Shown here one piece after another: positions 8,265 to 17,495 of a stretch of 64,000 bases of DNA. Location: the NCBI RefSeq assembly GCF_014202275.1, contig NZ_JACHGF010000002.1:1-64000 (forward strand). The letters are read 5' to 3'. The translations under genes and the position numbers were made by a program. The notes beneath the pieces are model-generated. The model was given only the letters and a program-made list of their open reading frames with translations. It was not told the DNA's origin and made no database searches. Numbering within the stretch: the first letter of the stretch is position 1; the number at the start of each line of letters is the position of its first letter. The stretch is from Rhabdobacter roseus (GTDB taxonomy: Bacteria > Bacteroidota > Bacteroidia > Cytophagales > Spirosomataceae).

Positions 8265-10172
8265 ATGAAACGAAGCGATAGTTCCATTCAAAAGAAACTG
8301 ATGCGGGTCATGCTGTTGACCAGCGGGGCAGTGCTGTTTCTGACCTGTACCTCTTACTTTGTGTACGAAATTGTCACGTTTCGTCAGGTAACCGAGGCCC
8401 AACTGGTGATCGTTGGCAAAATGATTGCTACCAATAGCACCGCGGCCCTGGCTTTCGACGATTCAGGCGAAGGCGAGGAGATCCTGCATGCCCTGCAGGC
8501 CGACCCCCAAATCGTGGCCGCCGGGTTATACGATGGACGGGGAAAGCTATTTTCGAGGTATCCCGATTCCCTTTCCTACCTGAATTTTCCGGCGGCCCCC
8601 CGAGGGGATGGCTATGCTTTTTCCAGGTCCCATCTGGAAGGGTTTCAGCCGGTGGTGCAGGGCGACAAGCGGCTGGGCACCCTGTACCTAAAAATGGAAC
8701 TGAGCGCGGTCTACCAGCGGCTGCAGCTCTACGGCCTGATTGCCTTTGGGGTCATCGGGTTCTCCTTCCTGCTGGCGTATACCTTATCCCGGGAACTCCA
8801 GAAAGTCATTTCCGAACCCATTCTCTCCCTGGCTCAGACGGCCCGGGTCGTATCCCAGCGGTTTGACTACTCAGTCCGGGCGAAAAAAATCGGGAACGAT
8901 GAGCTAGGCTTGCTAACCGATGCCTTTAATACGATGCTCGGGCAGATCGAAGCCCAAAATCAGGAAATCAGGACGTTCAATCAGAGCTTGGAGCAAAAGG
9001 TGAGGGAGCGAACCCATGAGCTGGAGTTAGCCAACCAGGAGCTGAAAAGGAAAAATGAGTTTGTCCGCACCATCATCCATTCCTCCGTTCAAATAATTGC
9101 GGTGCTGGATCAACAGATGCGGTATACCGCCATAAATAAAAGCTTTGAGCAGTTGTATCGGGTGGATCGCCAACAGGTAGTGGGTCGATCCCTTACGGAG
9201 GTTTTCCCGCAAACCAAGGATACCCAGGTGGAACGGGATATACGAGAAGCCTTGCGGGGCAACCCGGTCCACCATGCCGTTGCTCGGTCGGCGGTGATTC
9301 CGGGTTACTTTGAAACCCATTTCATTCCGTTAAAAGAGAAGGAGGACGTGTACGGCGTGCTGCTGGTTTCCCACGACATTACCCGGATTATTGAGGTGAA
9401 TGACCAACTAAAAAAAGCGAATCAAGAACTGATACGTTCCAACCAGGACCTGGGACAATTCGCCTACGTGGCTTCCCATGACCTCCAGGAACCGCTGCGT
9501 AAAATTCAGGTATTTGCCGAGCTGTTGCGACACAAACGGCACGATGAAACGGAAACGCAGCGGTACCTGGAGAAAGTGCACGCGGCGTCCGGACGGATGA
9601 CCACGCTGATTCAGGATGTGCTTAGCTATTCGCGCCTGGCCCGAACCGAGGAAAGCCTGGTGGAGACGAACCTGAATGCAATCCTCGACCAGGTAAAATC
9701 CGATTTTGACCTGCTGATTCAGCAGAAGGGGGCCACGATTATATGTTCGAATCTTCCGGTTGTTAAAGGGATCCCCGCCCAGCTGGGGCAGCTTTTCGCC
9801 AATCTCATTAGTAATGCCCTTAAATTTAACCGGCAAAATCCCCTGATTCGGATTACGGTCCGCGAACTGCCGGAAAGCTCGCGGGCGCTGTACGAGTCCT
9901 TATCCCAAGCGCAGGCGTACTGGGAAATCCAGGTGATTGATAATGGCATTGGCTTTGAATCCCAGTACAGTCAACAGATATTTACGATTTTTCAGCGGCT
10001 GAACAACCAACAGACGTATTCCGGTACGGGTATTGGCCTAGCCCTGTGCCGGAAAATCGTGGAGAACCACCAGGGGGTCATTGTGGCCAGCAGTGAACCG
10101 GGGAAAGGGGCTACCTTTACCGTGGTACTTCCTCAATGCATCGCAGGGATAGCCGCGCCTTCCTCGGAATGA
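8265..10172 (+). CDS. Membrane histidine kinase with CHASE8-like sensor, HAMP and PAS domains
   Basis: A 635-residue protein from the ATG at 8265; a TTG at 8253 is also possible. The first membrane helix is at about residues 13-35. A periplasmic part with LVIVGKMIATNSTAALAFDD, the CHASE8 signature shared with YfiN, follows. A second helix lies around 158-175, then HAMP, a coiled coil, a PAS domain (about 265-385) and the kinase core. The H-box is ASHDLQEPLRKI with the phospho-accepting His encoded at 9477-9479. The N-box is NLISNALKFN, and the G boxes are DNGIGF and GTGIGLAL. No response regulator lies next to it. The sensor layout copies YfiN but replaces the GGDEF output by a kinase, so the signal probably goes to phosphorylation rather than directly to cyclic-di-GMP. 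Confidence 0.93.
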   Translation: MKRSDSSIQKKLMRVMLLTSGAVLFLTCTSYFVYEIVTFRQVTEAQLVIVGKMIATNSTAALAFDDSGEGEEILHALQADPQIVAAGLYDGRGKLFSRYPDSLSYLNFPAAPRGDGYAFSRSHLEGFQPVVQGDKRLGTLYLKMELSAVYQRLQLYGLIAFGVIGFSFLLAYTLSRELQKVISEPILSLAQTARVVSQRFDYSVRAKKIGNDELGLLTDAFNTMLGQIEAQNQEIRTFNQSLEQKVRERTHELELANQELKRKNEFVRTIIHSSVQIIAVLDQQMRYTAINKSFEQLYRVDRQQVVGRSLTEVFPQTKDTQVERDIREALRGNPVHHAVARSAVIPGYFETHFIPLKEKEDVYGVLLVSHDITRIIEVNDQLKKANQELIRSNQDLGQFAYVASHDLQEPLRKIQVFAELLRHKRHDETETQRYLEKVHAASGRMTTLIQDVLSYSRLARTEESLVETNLNAILDQVKSDFDLLIQQKGATIICSNLPVVKGIPAQLGQLFANLISNALKFNRQNPLIRITVRELPESSRALYESLSQAQAYWEIQVIDNGIGFESQYSQQIFTIFQRLNNQQTYSGTGIGLALCRKIVENHQGVIVASSEPGKGATFTVVLPQCIAGIAAPSSE

Positions 10173-11158
10173 TCCCGAGCTGGGCTTAGCCTATCTTTTG
10201 ACCTTTGGGCGCTACGGGTTTTACCTACGGTAGTATTTAATCCTGTAAAGGGATACTCCCGTCGGTAAACCCAGCTAAAAAAGGATTTGATTTAGGGGTC
10301 AAGCGTTTGAATGCACGTGGGGAAGCGCCCGCGGCCAGCCGGAACCAAGCACGCAACATCCCTTCGGTACCACCTAGTCTGAGCAATTGGCCTACGCCCC
10401 ATTCATCCCTACTGACAAACGGACCAATCCTTCGTCCAATTCGGCCCTTATCCAGGCTACGGCTGAGCGGATACTGGGTAAGCCAGCGGAGCATTTGTTA
10501 CTTTTTTCAGGACATGCATCAGGGGGATCGGCTCATGAGTCGCTGTCGGATTAAACCGGGCCCAAATGGGAAGGTGATTGCCGATCATCGGAGCCTGGGC
10601 TTTTACCGGCATCCTGGCTAGAGTTGATGCGACTACCGAGCGCTGGGTGGGCTTTTCCCGCATCCAGACCTACATTCACCGCCCAGAGCTGGTCAAAGGC
10701 GCGCCCCGGGATACCCGGGCCAGCGAAGGGCTTACCTTCGCTTCATGCGCACATACGGCGGGAACCGGAGTGGCGGCAACCGGCTTACAATCCGGGGTTT
10801 CTTGCGATAATCCATGAGAATTTTAAAGATACGGACACTTTTCCTCGGTCTGGCAGGTACATTTTAAGCGTCTATGGGTTTCGTCTTACGTGACAAAAAC
10901 GCTGCGCGACGGTACCTTTATCTAGCAAGAGTACCAACTGGACTTTGTGCCGGTATTCTACGACCGGGTGGATTTTTAATTACGCTTTCTAGCTTAACAG
11001 GGAGGAATTGTTGTATATTAGAGAGACTTTTGTTCTCTTTTTTCAAAGAACAGGCACATGAATAATCATTCGGAGAGAAGCTCACCGCGTAAGTAAAGCC
11101 AGGATCGCTCCGGTGATTGGGGCTAGAAAATGATAAGGACCTAAGCAAAGAGTAAGAT
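10173..11158. other. About 990 bases with decayed coding fragments
   Basis: No intact gene is supported. On the plus strand two fragments in different frames read like protein. One lies around 10490-10620 and contains CYFFQDMHQGDRLMSRCRI. The other lies around 10850-10980, contains TKTLRDGTFI and, after a stop, EYQLDFVPVFYDRVDF before a final stop. They may be pieces of one frameshifted gene of unknown function. The last 100 bases should carry the promoter of the antiporter gene, but no clear -33/-7 pair was found. Confidence 0.4.
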
Positions 11159-12634
11159 ATGTACTTAACCATTGAAAATATACTTTTAGTAGGGTCTATT
11201 CTTCTATTGATCAGCATCATAGCGGGTAAAACTTCCTACAAATTTGGCGTCCCGACGTTACTTTTATTTTTGGCCATCGGGATGTTGGCTGGTTCCGACG
11301 GCCTGGGCGGCATCCACTTCGACAACCCCCAGATGGCCCAGTTCATTGGCATTGTCTCACTGAATTTTATTCTGTTTTCGGGTGGCCTGGATACCGACTG
11401 GAACGTCGTGAAGCCCGTTTACGCCCAAGGACTGGTTCTTTCTACGCTGGGCGTGTTTTTGACCGCCCTCACCCTGGGGACTTTTGTTTGGTACATTACG
11501 GATTTCACGCTGTACGAGAGTCTGCTGTTAGGAGCCATCGTGTCGTCTACGGACGCCGCGGCCGTTTTTTCCATCCTGCGTTCTAAAAGCCTGGCCCTTA
11601 AAGCCAACCTACGCCCAACCCTGGAGCTGGAAAGCGGCAGTAACGACCCCATGGCCTACGTGCTCACTATCGCCTTTTTGGGGTTGGTCGTCAACCCGGA
11701 GCAGTCGGTATATTCGCTTATCCCGTTGTTTTTTCGGCAAATGCTCCTGGGTGGGTTGGGCGGTTTTCTGTTTGGCAAGCTGAGCAAGTACATCATCAAT
11801 CGCATCAAGCTCGACTTCGAGGGGCTGTATCCGGTGCTGGTCATTGCGCTCATGTTCATTACCTTTTCGGCTACCGACTTTGTGGGCGGCAACGGCTTCC
11901 TGGCCGTTTATATCTGTGCGGTGTACCTGGGCAATCAGGATTTGATCCACAAAAAAACCATCCTGCGCATGTACGACGGGCTGGCGTGGCTCATGCAGAT
12001 CGTGCTCTTTCTGACCCTGGGGCTGCTGGTGTATCCCACGCGCATTGTACCCTTGATAGGCCTGGGGCTGCTGATTGCCATGTTCCTGATTGTGGTCGCC
12101 CGGCCCGTGAGTGTTTTCGTGAGTTTATTATTCTTTAAAATGAAAGCCCGGCGTCGCTGGTACATTTCATGGGTGGGGTTGCGGGGCGCGGTGCCCATTG
12201 TGTTTGCTACCTACCCACTGCTGGCGGGCATCGACAAGGCCGACATGATTTTCAACCTGGTCTTTTTCATCTCCCTGACCTCCATTGTCATTCAGGGTAC
12301 TACCCTGGGTACCGTGGCCCAGTGGCTGCACGTGGCCTTGCCCGAAAAAGCCAAACCCCTAAGCTCTACGGAGGCCTTCCTAACCGATCACCCCCGAACC
12401 TTCCTGAAAGAAATAGAAATAGTGCCGGGTACCTTTCCAGTGGGTAAAAAAATTGTGGAGTTGGGATTTCCCAAAACGGCCATCATCGCCATGATCAAAC
12501 GCGGCGAAAAGTACATCACTCCGAGTGGGGCCACGGAACTTGAGGCCCGTGACATCCTCATTGTACTTTCGGATACGCAAGCCGGGATCAGCAAAGTCTA
12601 CGGCAGCCTCCAGATCCGGGATTTGATTCAATGA
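11159..12634 (+). CDS. Potassium/proton antiporter, CPA1 (NhaP2/CvrA-like)
   Basis: A 491-residue membrane protein with 12-13 hydrophobic segments. KFGVPTLLLFLAIGMLAGSD, LNFILFSGGLDTDW and LLGAIVSSTDAAAVFSIL followed by LELESGSNDPMAY are hallmarks of the CPA1 exchangers. The paired acidic residues in SSTDAAA and SGSNDP are the expected cation/proton site. The C-terminal ~70 residues (EIEVVPG-like start at EIEIVPGTFPVGKKIVELGF, ending in DILIVLSDTQ) form a TrkA-C domain, as in NhaP2-type K+/H+ antiporters. It should expel K+ (or Na+) in exchange for protons at the inner membrane. The start is the ATG at 11159. A small membrane protein follows after 28 bases and probably shares its transcript. 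Confidence 0.92.
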   Translation: MYLTIENILLVGSILLLISIIAGKTSYKFGVPTLLLFLAIGMLAGSDGLGGIHFDNPQMAQFIGIVSLNFILFSGGLDTDWNVVKPVYAQGLVLSTLGVFLTALTLGTFVWYITDFTLYESLLLGAIVSSTDAAAVFSILRSKSLALKANLRPTLELESGSNDPMAYVLTIAFLGLVVNPEQSVYSLIPLFFRQMLLGGLGGFLFGKLSKYIINRIKLDFEGLYPVLVIALMFITFSATDFVGGNGFLAVYICAVYLGNQDLIHKKTILRMYDGLAWLMQIVLFLTLGLLVYPTRIVPLIGLGLLIAMFLIVVARPVSVFVSLLFFKMKARRRWYISWVGLRGAVPIVFATYPLLAGIDKADMIFNLVFFISLTSIVIQGTTLGTVAQWLHVALPEKAKPLSSTEAFLTDHPRTFLKEIEIVPGTFPVGKKIVELGFPKTAIIAMIKRGEKYITPSGATELEARDILIVLSDTQAGISKVYGSLQIRDLIQ

Positions 12635-12662
12635 ATAGACTAGAAACCCAAACGCTAACCCT

Positions 12663-13208
12663 ATGACGGACCCTTTGCTTCAAATGCACCTTCCGGCGGT
12701 GATGCTGGTGGCCATCGGCCTGACGCTGTGCTGGAAACAGGTCAGAAAAATGACGGGACTCCGCAAACTACCCGATGTAGACCGGTTGACGCGTTACCAC
12801 CGCCTTCGTAGGGTACGGGCTATCTACTGGATTTGCTTTTTTGTTTTCGCGCTCATGACGGGCATTTACTCTATGCTGCCGCGCTTCTACTTCCTTTTTC
12901 TTCCCCTGGATCTTTTTCACCACCCGCTGATCAACTCGGTCGGGCTGCTGGTGTTGAAGGTTTCGATCGTCTGGATTGTCATTGCCCAAATCCACATCGA
13001 CAAAGAACTTTATAAGTATTCCCGCGCCATCGACAGCCTCCCAGCCATGGAACTGGTACGCTATTCGGAAAAAATCCTGCTGTCGGGGATGTTGGTGCTA
13101 TTTATTGGTTTTTTTGTGACCATCACCAACGTAATCGGTCTGATTCTGGTGGCAATTAGCTGGATAGCTTATGGGAAAGCATTTTATGGGAAGAAAAGGG
13201 TTGAATGA
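12663..13208 (+). CDS. Small multi-pass membrane protein of unknown function
   Basis: 181 residues with hydrophobic segments at about 6-23, 48-70, 85-112 and one or two more in 135-172. A basic cytoplasmic loop (KQVRKMTGLRKLPDVDRLTR) lies between the first two. I recognise no family. It starts 28 bases after the antiporter stop on the same strand, so the two are likely co-transcribed and it might modulate that transporter, which is an inference from position only. The reading frame is clean and the codon use matches its neighbours. Confidence 0.75.
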   Translation: MTDPLLQMHLPAVMLVAIGLTLCWKQVRKMTGLRKLPDVDRLTRYHRLRRVRAIYWICFFVFALMTGIYSMLPRFYFLFLPLDLFHHPLINSVGLLVLKVSIVWIVIAQIHIDKELYKYSRAIDSLPAMELVRYSEKILLSGMLVLFIGFFVTITNVIGLILVAISWIAYGKAFYGKKRVE

Positions 13209-13362
13209 ATAACCTGGCGCGTCTGGATAATAAAGTCGGTAGGGTAGGTGGTTAGGTGCCCGAGAAGGCACGACAAATCCTTTCGTAATACGCTGTTTGG
13301 TTGCAGCATTAGCCGATCAAGTTACCCACCGATGGCAAGTCCCCTGTACCAACGCCATCCTT

Positions 13363-13518
13363 TTATGAAAAATACGCAGGCAGAGCAGTATAGATCATCG
13401 CAATCGGTGCGTACAGTTCTTTATCACCAGACAGCATCCGAGCGAGGGCTTGCTCTCGGTAGCTTTCCTCGTTGAAATCACCACCTGCCTGAGTAGGTTG
13501 CTTTTCTTCCTTTCCCAT
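13363..13518 (-). pseudogene. Possible IS256-type transposase N-terminal remnant
   Basis: From the ATG at 13516-13518 the minus strand encodes 51 residues including FNEESYREQALARMLSGDKE. This resembles the opening of IS256 (mutator) transposases (F..E.F...A...L..G). The expected continuation (a DGxLTPLLK-type stretch and the DDE core) is absent in every frame towards 13230. It is probably a decayed fragment; the match is short, so confidence is low. Confidence 0.3.
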
Positions 13519-13883
13519 TTTGTTCTTTTGGTTGTCTATTTCACTAAATCCTACTTCGACACACTTTTTTGACCACGCCCTCAAAATCACTGAATGATAA
13601 AGTCCGTTTCGGATTTCCCCGGGCAACGCGCAAAAAGCGATTGAAAAGCGGTCTGAGCACCAGTTGGATACCCCTTCCAGGCCCGGCGGTTGGACTGTTC
13701 GTCACTCCCTGCGCTCAACAGCCACACGAATGCCTTTTGCCGGTTTAAGCGTCCGTGTACGGCTATTGTTGTTACTTTATTTTTTGCTCGTACTTATCTT
13801 GAGTTAAAGGTAATTGGCTACTTCTACTAGTCTGATAGCCCCATATTGGATGTTCATGGTCGATTCATAGTCATGGATAGGAA
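13519..13883. other. 365 bases without a recognisable gene
   Basis: No frame with support was found on either strand. The stretch separates the transposase-like remnant from the secreted protein gene on the minus strand. Confidence 0.5.
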
Positions 13884-14561
13884 TTAATTATTTCTGGTTA
13901 TCTTCAGATCTGAGAAATAACCTTCGGTTCCTACGTCTACCCACAGGCCAATGGCACCGGAGGCATCTGCCTGCTGTTTCAGATCATGTACCACTAAGGA
14001 AGGCTGCTTATTGCCGTTTAGGTAGAGCTGGGCTTGCTTTCCCTTAACCACTATTTTCAGGGTTATCCATTCATTGAGCGCCATGTCTGCGTAAGATTCA
14101 TAGGCCTCAGGCGCTTCTTTTCTTAAACGGTCAAATTTGAAGTCCGGATAAGCATAATATTGAATGGAGTGGTTGCGGCGAACCTGGTCGTCCGCCCGGG
14201 CATTGGTCGGACGTAAATACATACTCTCGTACGTTGAATTCCTCTCATCAATTCGGAAAGCGATACCGATAAATCCCCGGGCAAAATCAGGAGCCGTTGG
14301 CAGGAGCCTGCTCAGTACCTTTACCTCGATGGTTCCGTTTGCAAAATCAATTCCTTTGACCCTGACAAAGGTAGGCTCATCAAACTCTTTCACGGTAGAG
14401 TCTTTGACTACCCTTACCGCCTGTCTGCCCTGCACTTTTTCGAACGACATTGACACCTGAACCGGATCAAGTGTGTTGTAGGTTAGCTTGACGTGTTGGG
14501 CGTTTAAATGGGCTGTACCCAGCAGCAAGCAACTTACCAGGGCAAATAATGTACGTTTCAT
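13884..14561 (-). CDS. Secreted jelly-roll (LamG/DUF1080-like) protein
   Basis: 225 residues with a clear signal peptide (MKRTLFALVSCLLLGTAHLNAQ). The mature part reads like a concanavalin-like beta-sandwich of the laminin-G/DUF1080 type. It contains FVRVKGIDFANGTIEVKVL, GFIGIAFRIDERNSTYESMY, WITLKIVVKGKQAQLYLNG and a final GAIGLWVDVGTEGYFSDLKI, the alternation of strands common to such domains. These folds usually bind or cleave sugars, but I see no catalytic set, so the role is open. It lies 31 bases downstream of the MDR oxidoreductase on the same strand and may share its transcript. Confidence 0.8.
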   Translation of the reverse strand: MKRTLFALVSCLLLGTAHLNAQHVKLTYNTLDPVQVSMSFEKVQGRQAVRVVKDSTVKEFDEPTFVRVKGIDFANGTIEVKVLSRLLPTAPDFARGFIGIAFRIDERNSTYESMYLRPTNARADDQVRRNHSIQYYAYPDFKFDRLRKEAPEAYESYADMALNEWITLKIVVKGKQAQLYLNGNKQPSLVVHDLKQQADASGAIGLWVDVGTEGYFSDLKITRNN

Positions 14562-14592
14562 CCTCAGCTATTTTTAGGCATTCTGTATTCGT

Positions 14593-15561
14593 CTACGTCA
14601 GCACCACAATCTTGCCGGCTCCCTGATTACTTTCCATGTACTGGTGCGCCTGCACGATCTGCTCTAAGGTAAACACCCGGCTTACTGGGAGCTTTACCCG
14701 GCCGGCTTCAACCGAGCGGATGAAGTCCTGGAACACTTCCGTAGGACTACTGATCTGGCCGCTATCGTAGACGGTAAGCCGAACTGTAGCGGGGATGAAC
14801 TCCATGGGAGCAAAGTCAGTAATCGTCCAGGTTTCGGACAACATGCCGCTCATACAGCAGGTACCTCCAAATCCAAGGCAACCAAGCGAGTCCTGGAGGG
14901 TGGTAGCCCCAACTAATTCCAGCACTTTATTAACTCCGTGCGGAAATAAGGCCCGCACCTGCTCCTTGATTTTACCATCATCAATGAGCACATACGAAGC
15001 TCCCTGCCCTTTCAGTACCTGCTCTTTTTGAGCCTTACGGGTTGTTGCGATAACCGTCAATCCGGCCAGCCGGGCCATTTGCGTGGCCAGCATACCTACT
15101 GAGGATGTAGCCCCGCGAATCAACAGGGTTTCTCTTTTTTGAATAGCTAAGGCCAGATGCAGTGATCCATGTACCGTCTGCAACATTTCTGGTATAGCTC
15201 CCAATATTTCCCACGGAAGCAGACTTTGAAACGGATGCAGCAGATTTTTGGGCAACAGAATATACTTGGCATAGCTGCCGTCAAAGTCCCGGCCCATACC
15301 ACCCATCAGGGCCAGTACCTGCTGCCCTTTTTGGTACTCTCCCGAAGGGTCCACTTCCACCTCGCCTACACACTCAATACCAAGTATTCGGGGGAACTGT
15401 ACATTAGGTGACAAGCCTTTGCGTGTCATTATTTCAGATCGGTTCAGGCCAAAGGCTTTTACTTTGACCAATACCTGCCCTGAAACAGGAGTGGGGATGG
15501 GGCGCTCTTCAAGTACAAGCTCCCCGGGTGAGCCAGGATGGTAGATAACGGCAGCTTTCAT
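14593..15561 (-). CDS. Zinc-type alcohol dehydrogenase-like oxidoreductase (MDR, quinone-reductase branch)
   Basis: 322 residues with the two-domain MDR layout. The N-terminal GroES-like domain runs from KAAVIYHPGSPGELVLEE to about residue 120. The Rossmann domain shows LIRGATSSVGMLATQMARLA for NAD(P)H binding, then ARG-type AIATTRK (here VIATTRKAQK), which favours NADPH. The C-terminus ends HQYMESNQGAGKIVVLT as in zeta-crystallin-like quinone reductases. The catalytic-zinc Cys/His set and the four-Cys structural zinc lobe are missing, so it is probably a zinc-free NADPH reductase of quinones or enals. The start is the ATG at 15561. Confidence 0.9.
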   Translation of the reverse strand: MKAAVIYHPGSPGELVLEERPIPTPVSGQVLVKVKAFGLNRSEIMTRKGLSPNVQFPRILGIECVGEVEVDPSGEYQKGQQVLALMGGMGRDFDGSYAKYILLPKNLLHPFQSLLPWEILGAIPEMLQTVHGSLHLALAIQKRETLLIRGATSSVGMLATQMARLAGLTVIATTRKAQKEQVLKGQGASYVLIDDGKIKEQVRALFPHGVNKVLELVGATTLQDSLGCLGFGGTCCMSGMLSETWTITDFAPMEFIPATVRLTVYDSGQISSPTEVFQDFIRSVEAGRVKLPVSRVFTLEQIVQAHQYMESNQGAGKIVVLT

Positions 15562-15594
15562 CAGTGAACTTGGTAAAACGAATGGGTCCGCCTT

Positions 15595-15922
15595 TTACTG
15601 AACCGGAATACTATGGGTGGCTACGGTATGTACACTTATTTTATCACCTTCCATAAAGAATGTATCAGTACCCAGCGGTATGCTGGCAACGTAACCAGAC
15701 GATATCGGCGGCATTGCCAGTAACGGTCATTTTCTTCATTTCAAAGGCTGAATCCGTTGGGATGGTGACAAAATAATCTGCAAAAAATGGGCAGATGCAT
15801 ACACCCGATAGCAAACAGGCAATGGAGCAGCGCATTGCACCGTCCCGCTTGACTTTCAGTCCGGCTACATGTCTGGCCAGCCCTTTTAAGTCGAAGGTAC
15901 GACAATAACCCCATGTGTCCAA
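15595..15922 (-). pseudogene. Frameshifted NTF2/SnoaL-like protein remnant
   Basis: Near the 3' end the minus strand reads GYVASIPLGTDTFFMEGDKI, then SVHTVATHSIPVQ and a stop at 15595-15597. The pattern IP-G-TD-F---GKI---TV is typical of the last strands of NTF2/SnoaL-like proteins. Upstream, continuity is found only in another frame (FEMKKMTVTGNAADIVW), so at least one frameshift lies near 15690. The N-terminal half is not recognisable. It is a decayed gene just upstream of the oxidoreductase. Confidence 0.4.
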
Positions 15923-15971
15923 ATGGGAGGCCTTGCTCTGGGCTTCAAGAGAAGGAAGATTCGGTGTACAA

Positions 15972-16406
15972 CTAGGATTCCCATGATTCAGGCCTAATCA
16001 GCTGATTAATTTGAATAATAAATTTATCCGGATCAACCGGCTTATTCAAAATACCGGAGAAGCCCACAGCATAAACTTTATTTTCTACTTCTTGAGGTAG
16101 GCTGGCCGTCAAAGCGATGATGGGTAAAACCTCCCCCCGCTCGCGCAACAGGCGGGTCGCCTGGTAGCCATCCATCACCGGCATGTGAAGATCCATCAGA
16201 ATAAGCTGGTGCACGGCCGCATCAAATTTTTCCAGCGCTTCTTGCCCATTTTGGGCGGTGGTGACGTCAAAGCCCCGCCTGGTCAGGTAAGCACGCAGGG
16301 CAAGGCAATTGAGACTACTATCATCCACGAGCAAAAGGTGGATCTGGCCGGTTTTATCCGGCTTTAAGGGTATTTGGGCGGCCTTGGTGGCCTGCGGAGA
16401 TGTCAT
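15972..16406 (-). CDS. Receiver-only response regulator (CheY-like)
   Basis: 144 residues: a 20-residue lead and a single receiver domain. The acidic pair is D28-D29 (LLLVDDS), the phospho-accepting Asp is D72 (LILMDLHMPVMDG), the switch Thr is T100 (IIALTAS) and the conserved Lys is K122 (ILNKPVD). There is no output domain. Such stand-alone receivers resemble those cut from, or feeding, hybrid kinases. No kinase is adjacent; the nearest is the CHASE8 kinase 6 kb away. A close paralogue lies at 16905-17351 on the same strand. Confidence 0.92.
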   Translation of the reverse strand: MTSPQATKAAQIPLKPDKTGQIHLLLVDDSSLNCLALRAYLTRRGFDVTTAQNGQEALEKFDAAVHQLILMDLHMPVMDGYQATRLLRERGEVLPIIALTASLPQEVENKVYAVGFSGILNKPVDPDKFIIQINQLIRPESWES

Positions 16407-16904
16407 GTTTATAGAAGCGGGTTACCTTATTCAATACTTAATGAACAGCGTTCCGTAGACTCTTGTTCAAAATTAAATGTATGAACATCAATTCAATCAG
16501 CCCGGAATATGATTTTGGTCATGTTTCAGCCTGAGGGTTGAACGGTACCTTTGTTGCGTTCTTTCACCTCCCCCAAAAATAGTCGATGACAGGTATCCCA
16601 AGCACCCTGCGTTTTGAACTCTAAGACCGCAGGCTCATTTACTTTGCGGACCAAGCCGATGATCTAGCCGCTGTTTGCTCGGCGAACATGCCATTGGGTA
16701 TTGGTCGGCTTTATCCCGGTACCCTAATCACGATTCAGGGCAATTCCTATCGGATCAAACAGGTCAAAACCAAGCTCTACCAATGCCCAAAGCAGGTATA
16801 GGAGGGGCACATTGGCCGGGAAGAGCCGCTCTCGGTAATTTATGTGATACGAAGCGCGCCGGAATTGGTCTAGCTCCCCCCATACAGCAAAGCTGCGAGT
16901 TGCG
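16407..16904. other. Gap between the two receiver genes, with a possible 37-codon gene
   Basis: About 500 bases. On the plus strand a frame open from 16625 to a stop at 16799-16801 reads RLIYFADQADDLAAV and then, from the ATG at 16688, MPLGIGRLYPGTLITIQGNS to a C-terminal YQCPKQV. The residue pattern looks protein-like, but I recognise no family and no promoter. It may be a small gene or a 3' remnant. Nothing else was seen. Confidence 0.25.
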
Positions 16905-17351
16905 TTAGGGGAGGAGTTCATCAGCCACGCCATCTGCCATGCTCGAAGGTTGGCCCGTGAATTGCTGGATCTGATCCAAAAGCTCCCTGGGTTTGATGGG
17001 TTTATAGAGGATCGCCGAGAAGCCCCCACCATAAATATCTTGCTGTTCATCCAAGGTGTAGTCAGCCGTAAGGGCAATAATGGGCAGAGTCTCCCCCCGC
17101 AGCCTCAGCAGATGGGTCGCTTCTAATCCGTCCATTTCTGGCATGTGGATATCCATGAGCACCAGGTGGTGACTTGGATTTAACCGCTGCAAGGCTTCTA
17201 TGCCATTGCTGGCGTGGTCCATGTCACAACCCCAATGCCGTAAATAAGCGTTGATGGCAAGCGTATTAAAGAGGTTGTCCTCTACAACCAAGATTCGAAC
17301 GCCGTCCAGGATACGTAGCGTACTTCTGCCAGAGGAGTTAGCGTCCATCAT
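16905..17351 (-). CDS. Receiver-only response regulator (CheY-like), paralogue of the gene at 15972
   Basis: 148 residues, a single receiver domain. E24-D25 (LVVEDN) form the acidic pair, D67 (LVLMDIHMPEMDG) is the phosphorylation site, T95 and K117 (ILYKPIK) complete the set. No output domain. It shares long stretches with the other orphan receiver (HMP-MDG--AT-LLR-RGE-LPIIALTA), so the two likely arose by duplication. Two such proteins without partner suggest a phosphorelay to a distant hybrid kinase. That is inference. Confidence 0.92.
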   Translation of the reverse strand: MMDANSSGRSTLRILDGVRILVVEDNLFNTLAINAYLRHWGCDMDHASNGIEALQRLNPSHHLVLMDIHMPEMDGLEATHLLRLRGETLPIIALTADYTLDEQQDIYGGGFSAILYKPIKPRELLDQIQQFTGQPSSMADGVADELLP

Positions 17352-17495
17352 AACGAATGCCTTTTACATATTTTGATATAAATTTCAAAAAAAATATTAG
17401 AACTTTTATATCAATAAGGACAGTCTTTGTTTACAATTTTAGTGAGCGGTTAAAAAAACCAAACACGGGGATCAATCCATTTACCTTCAAAATTG

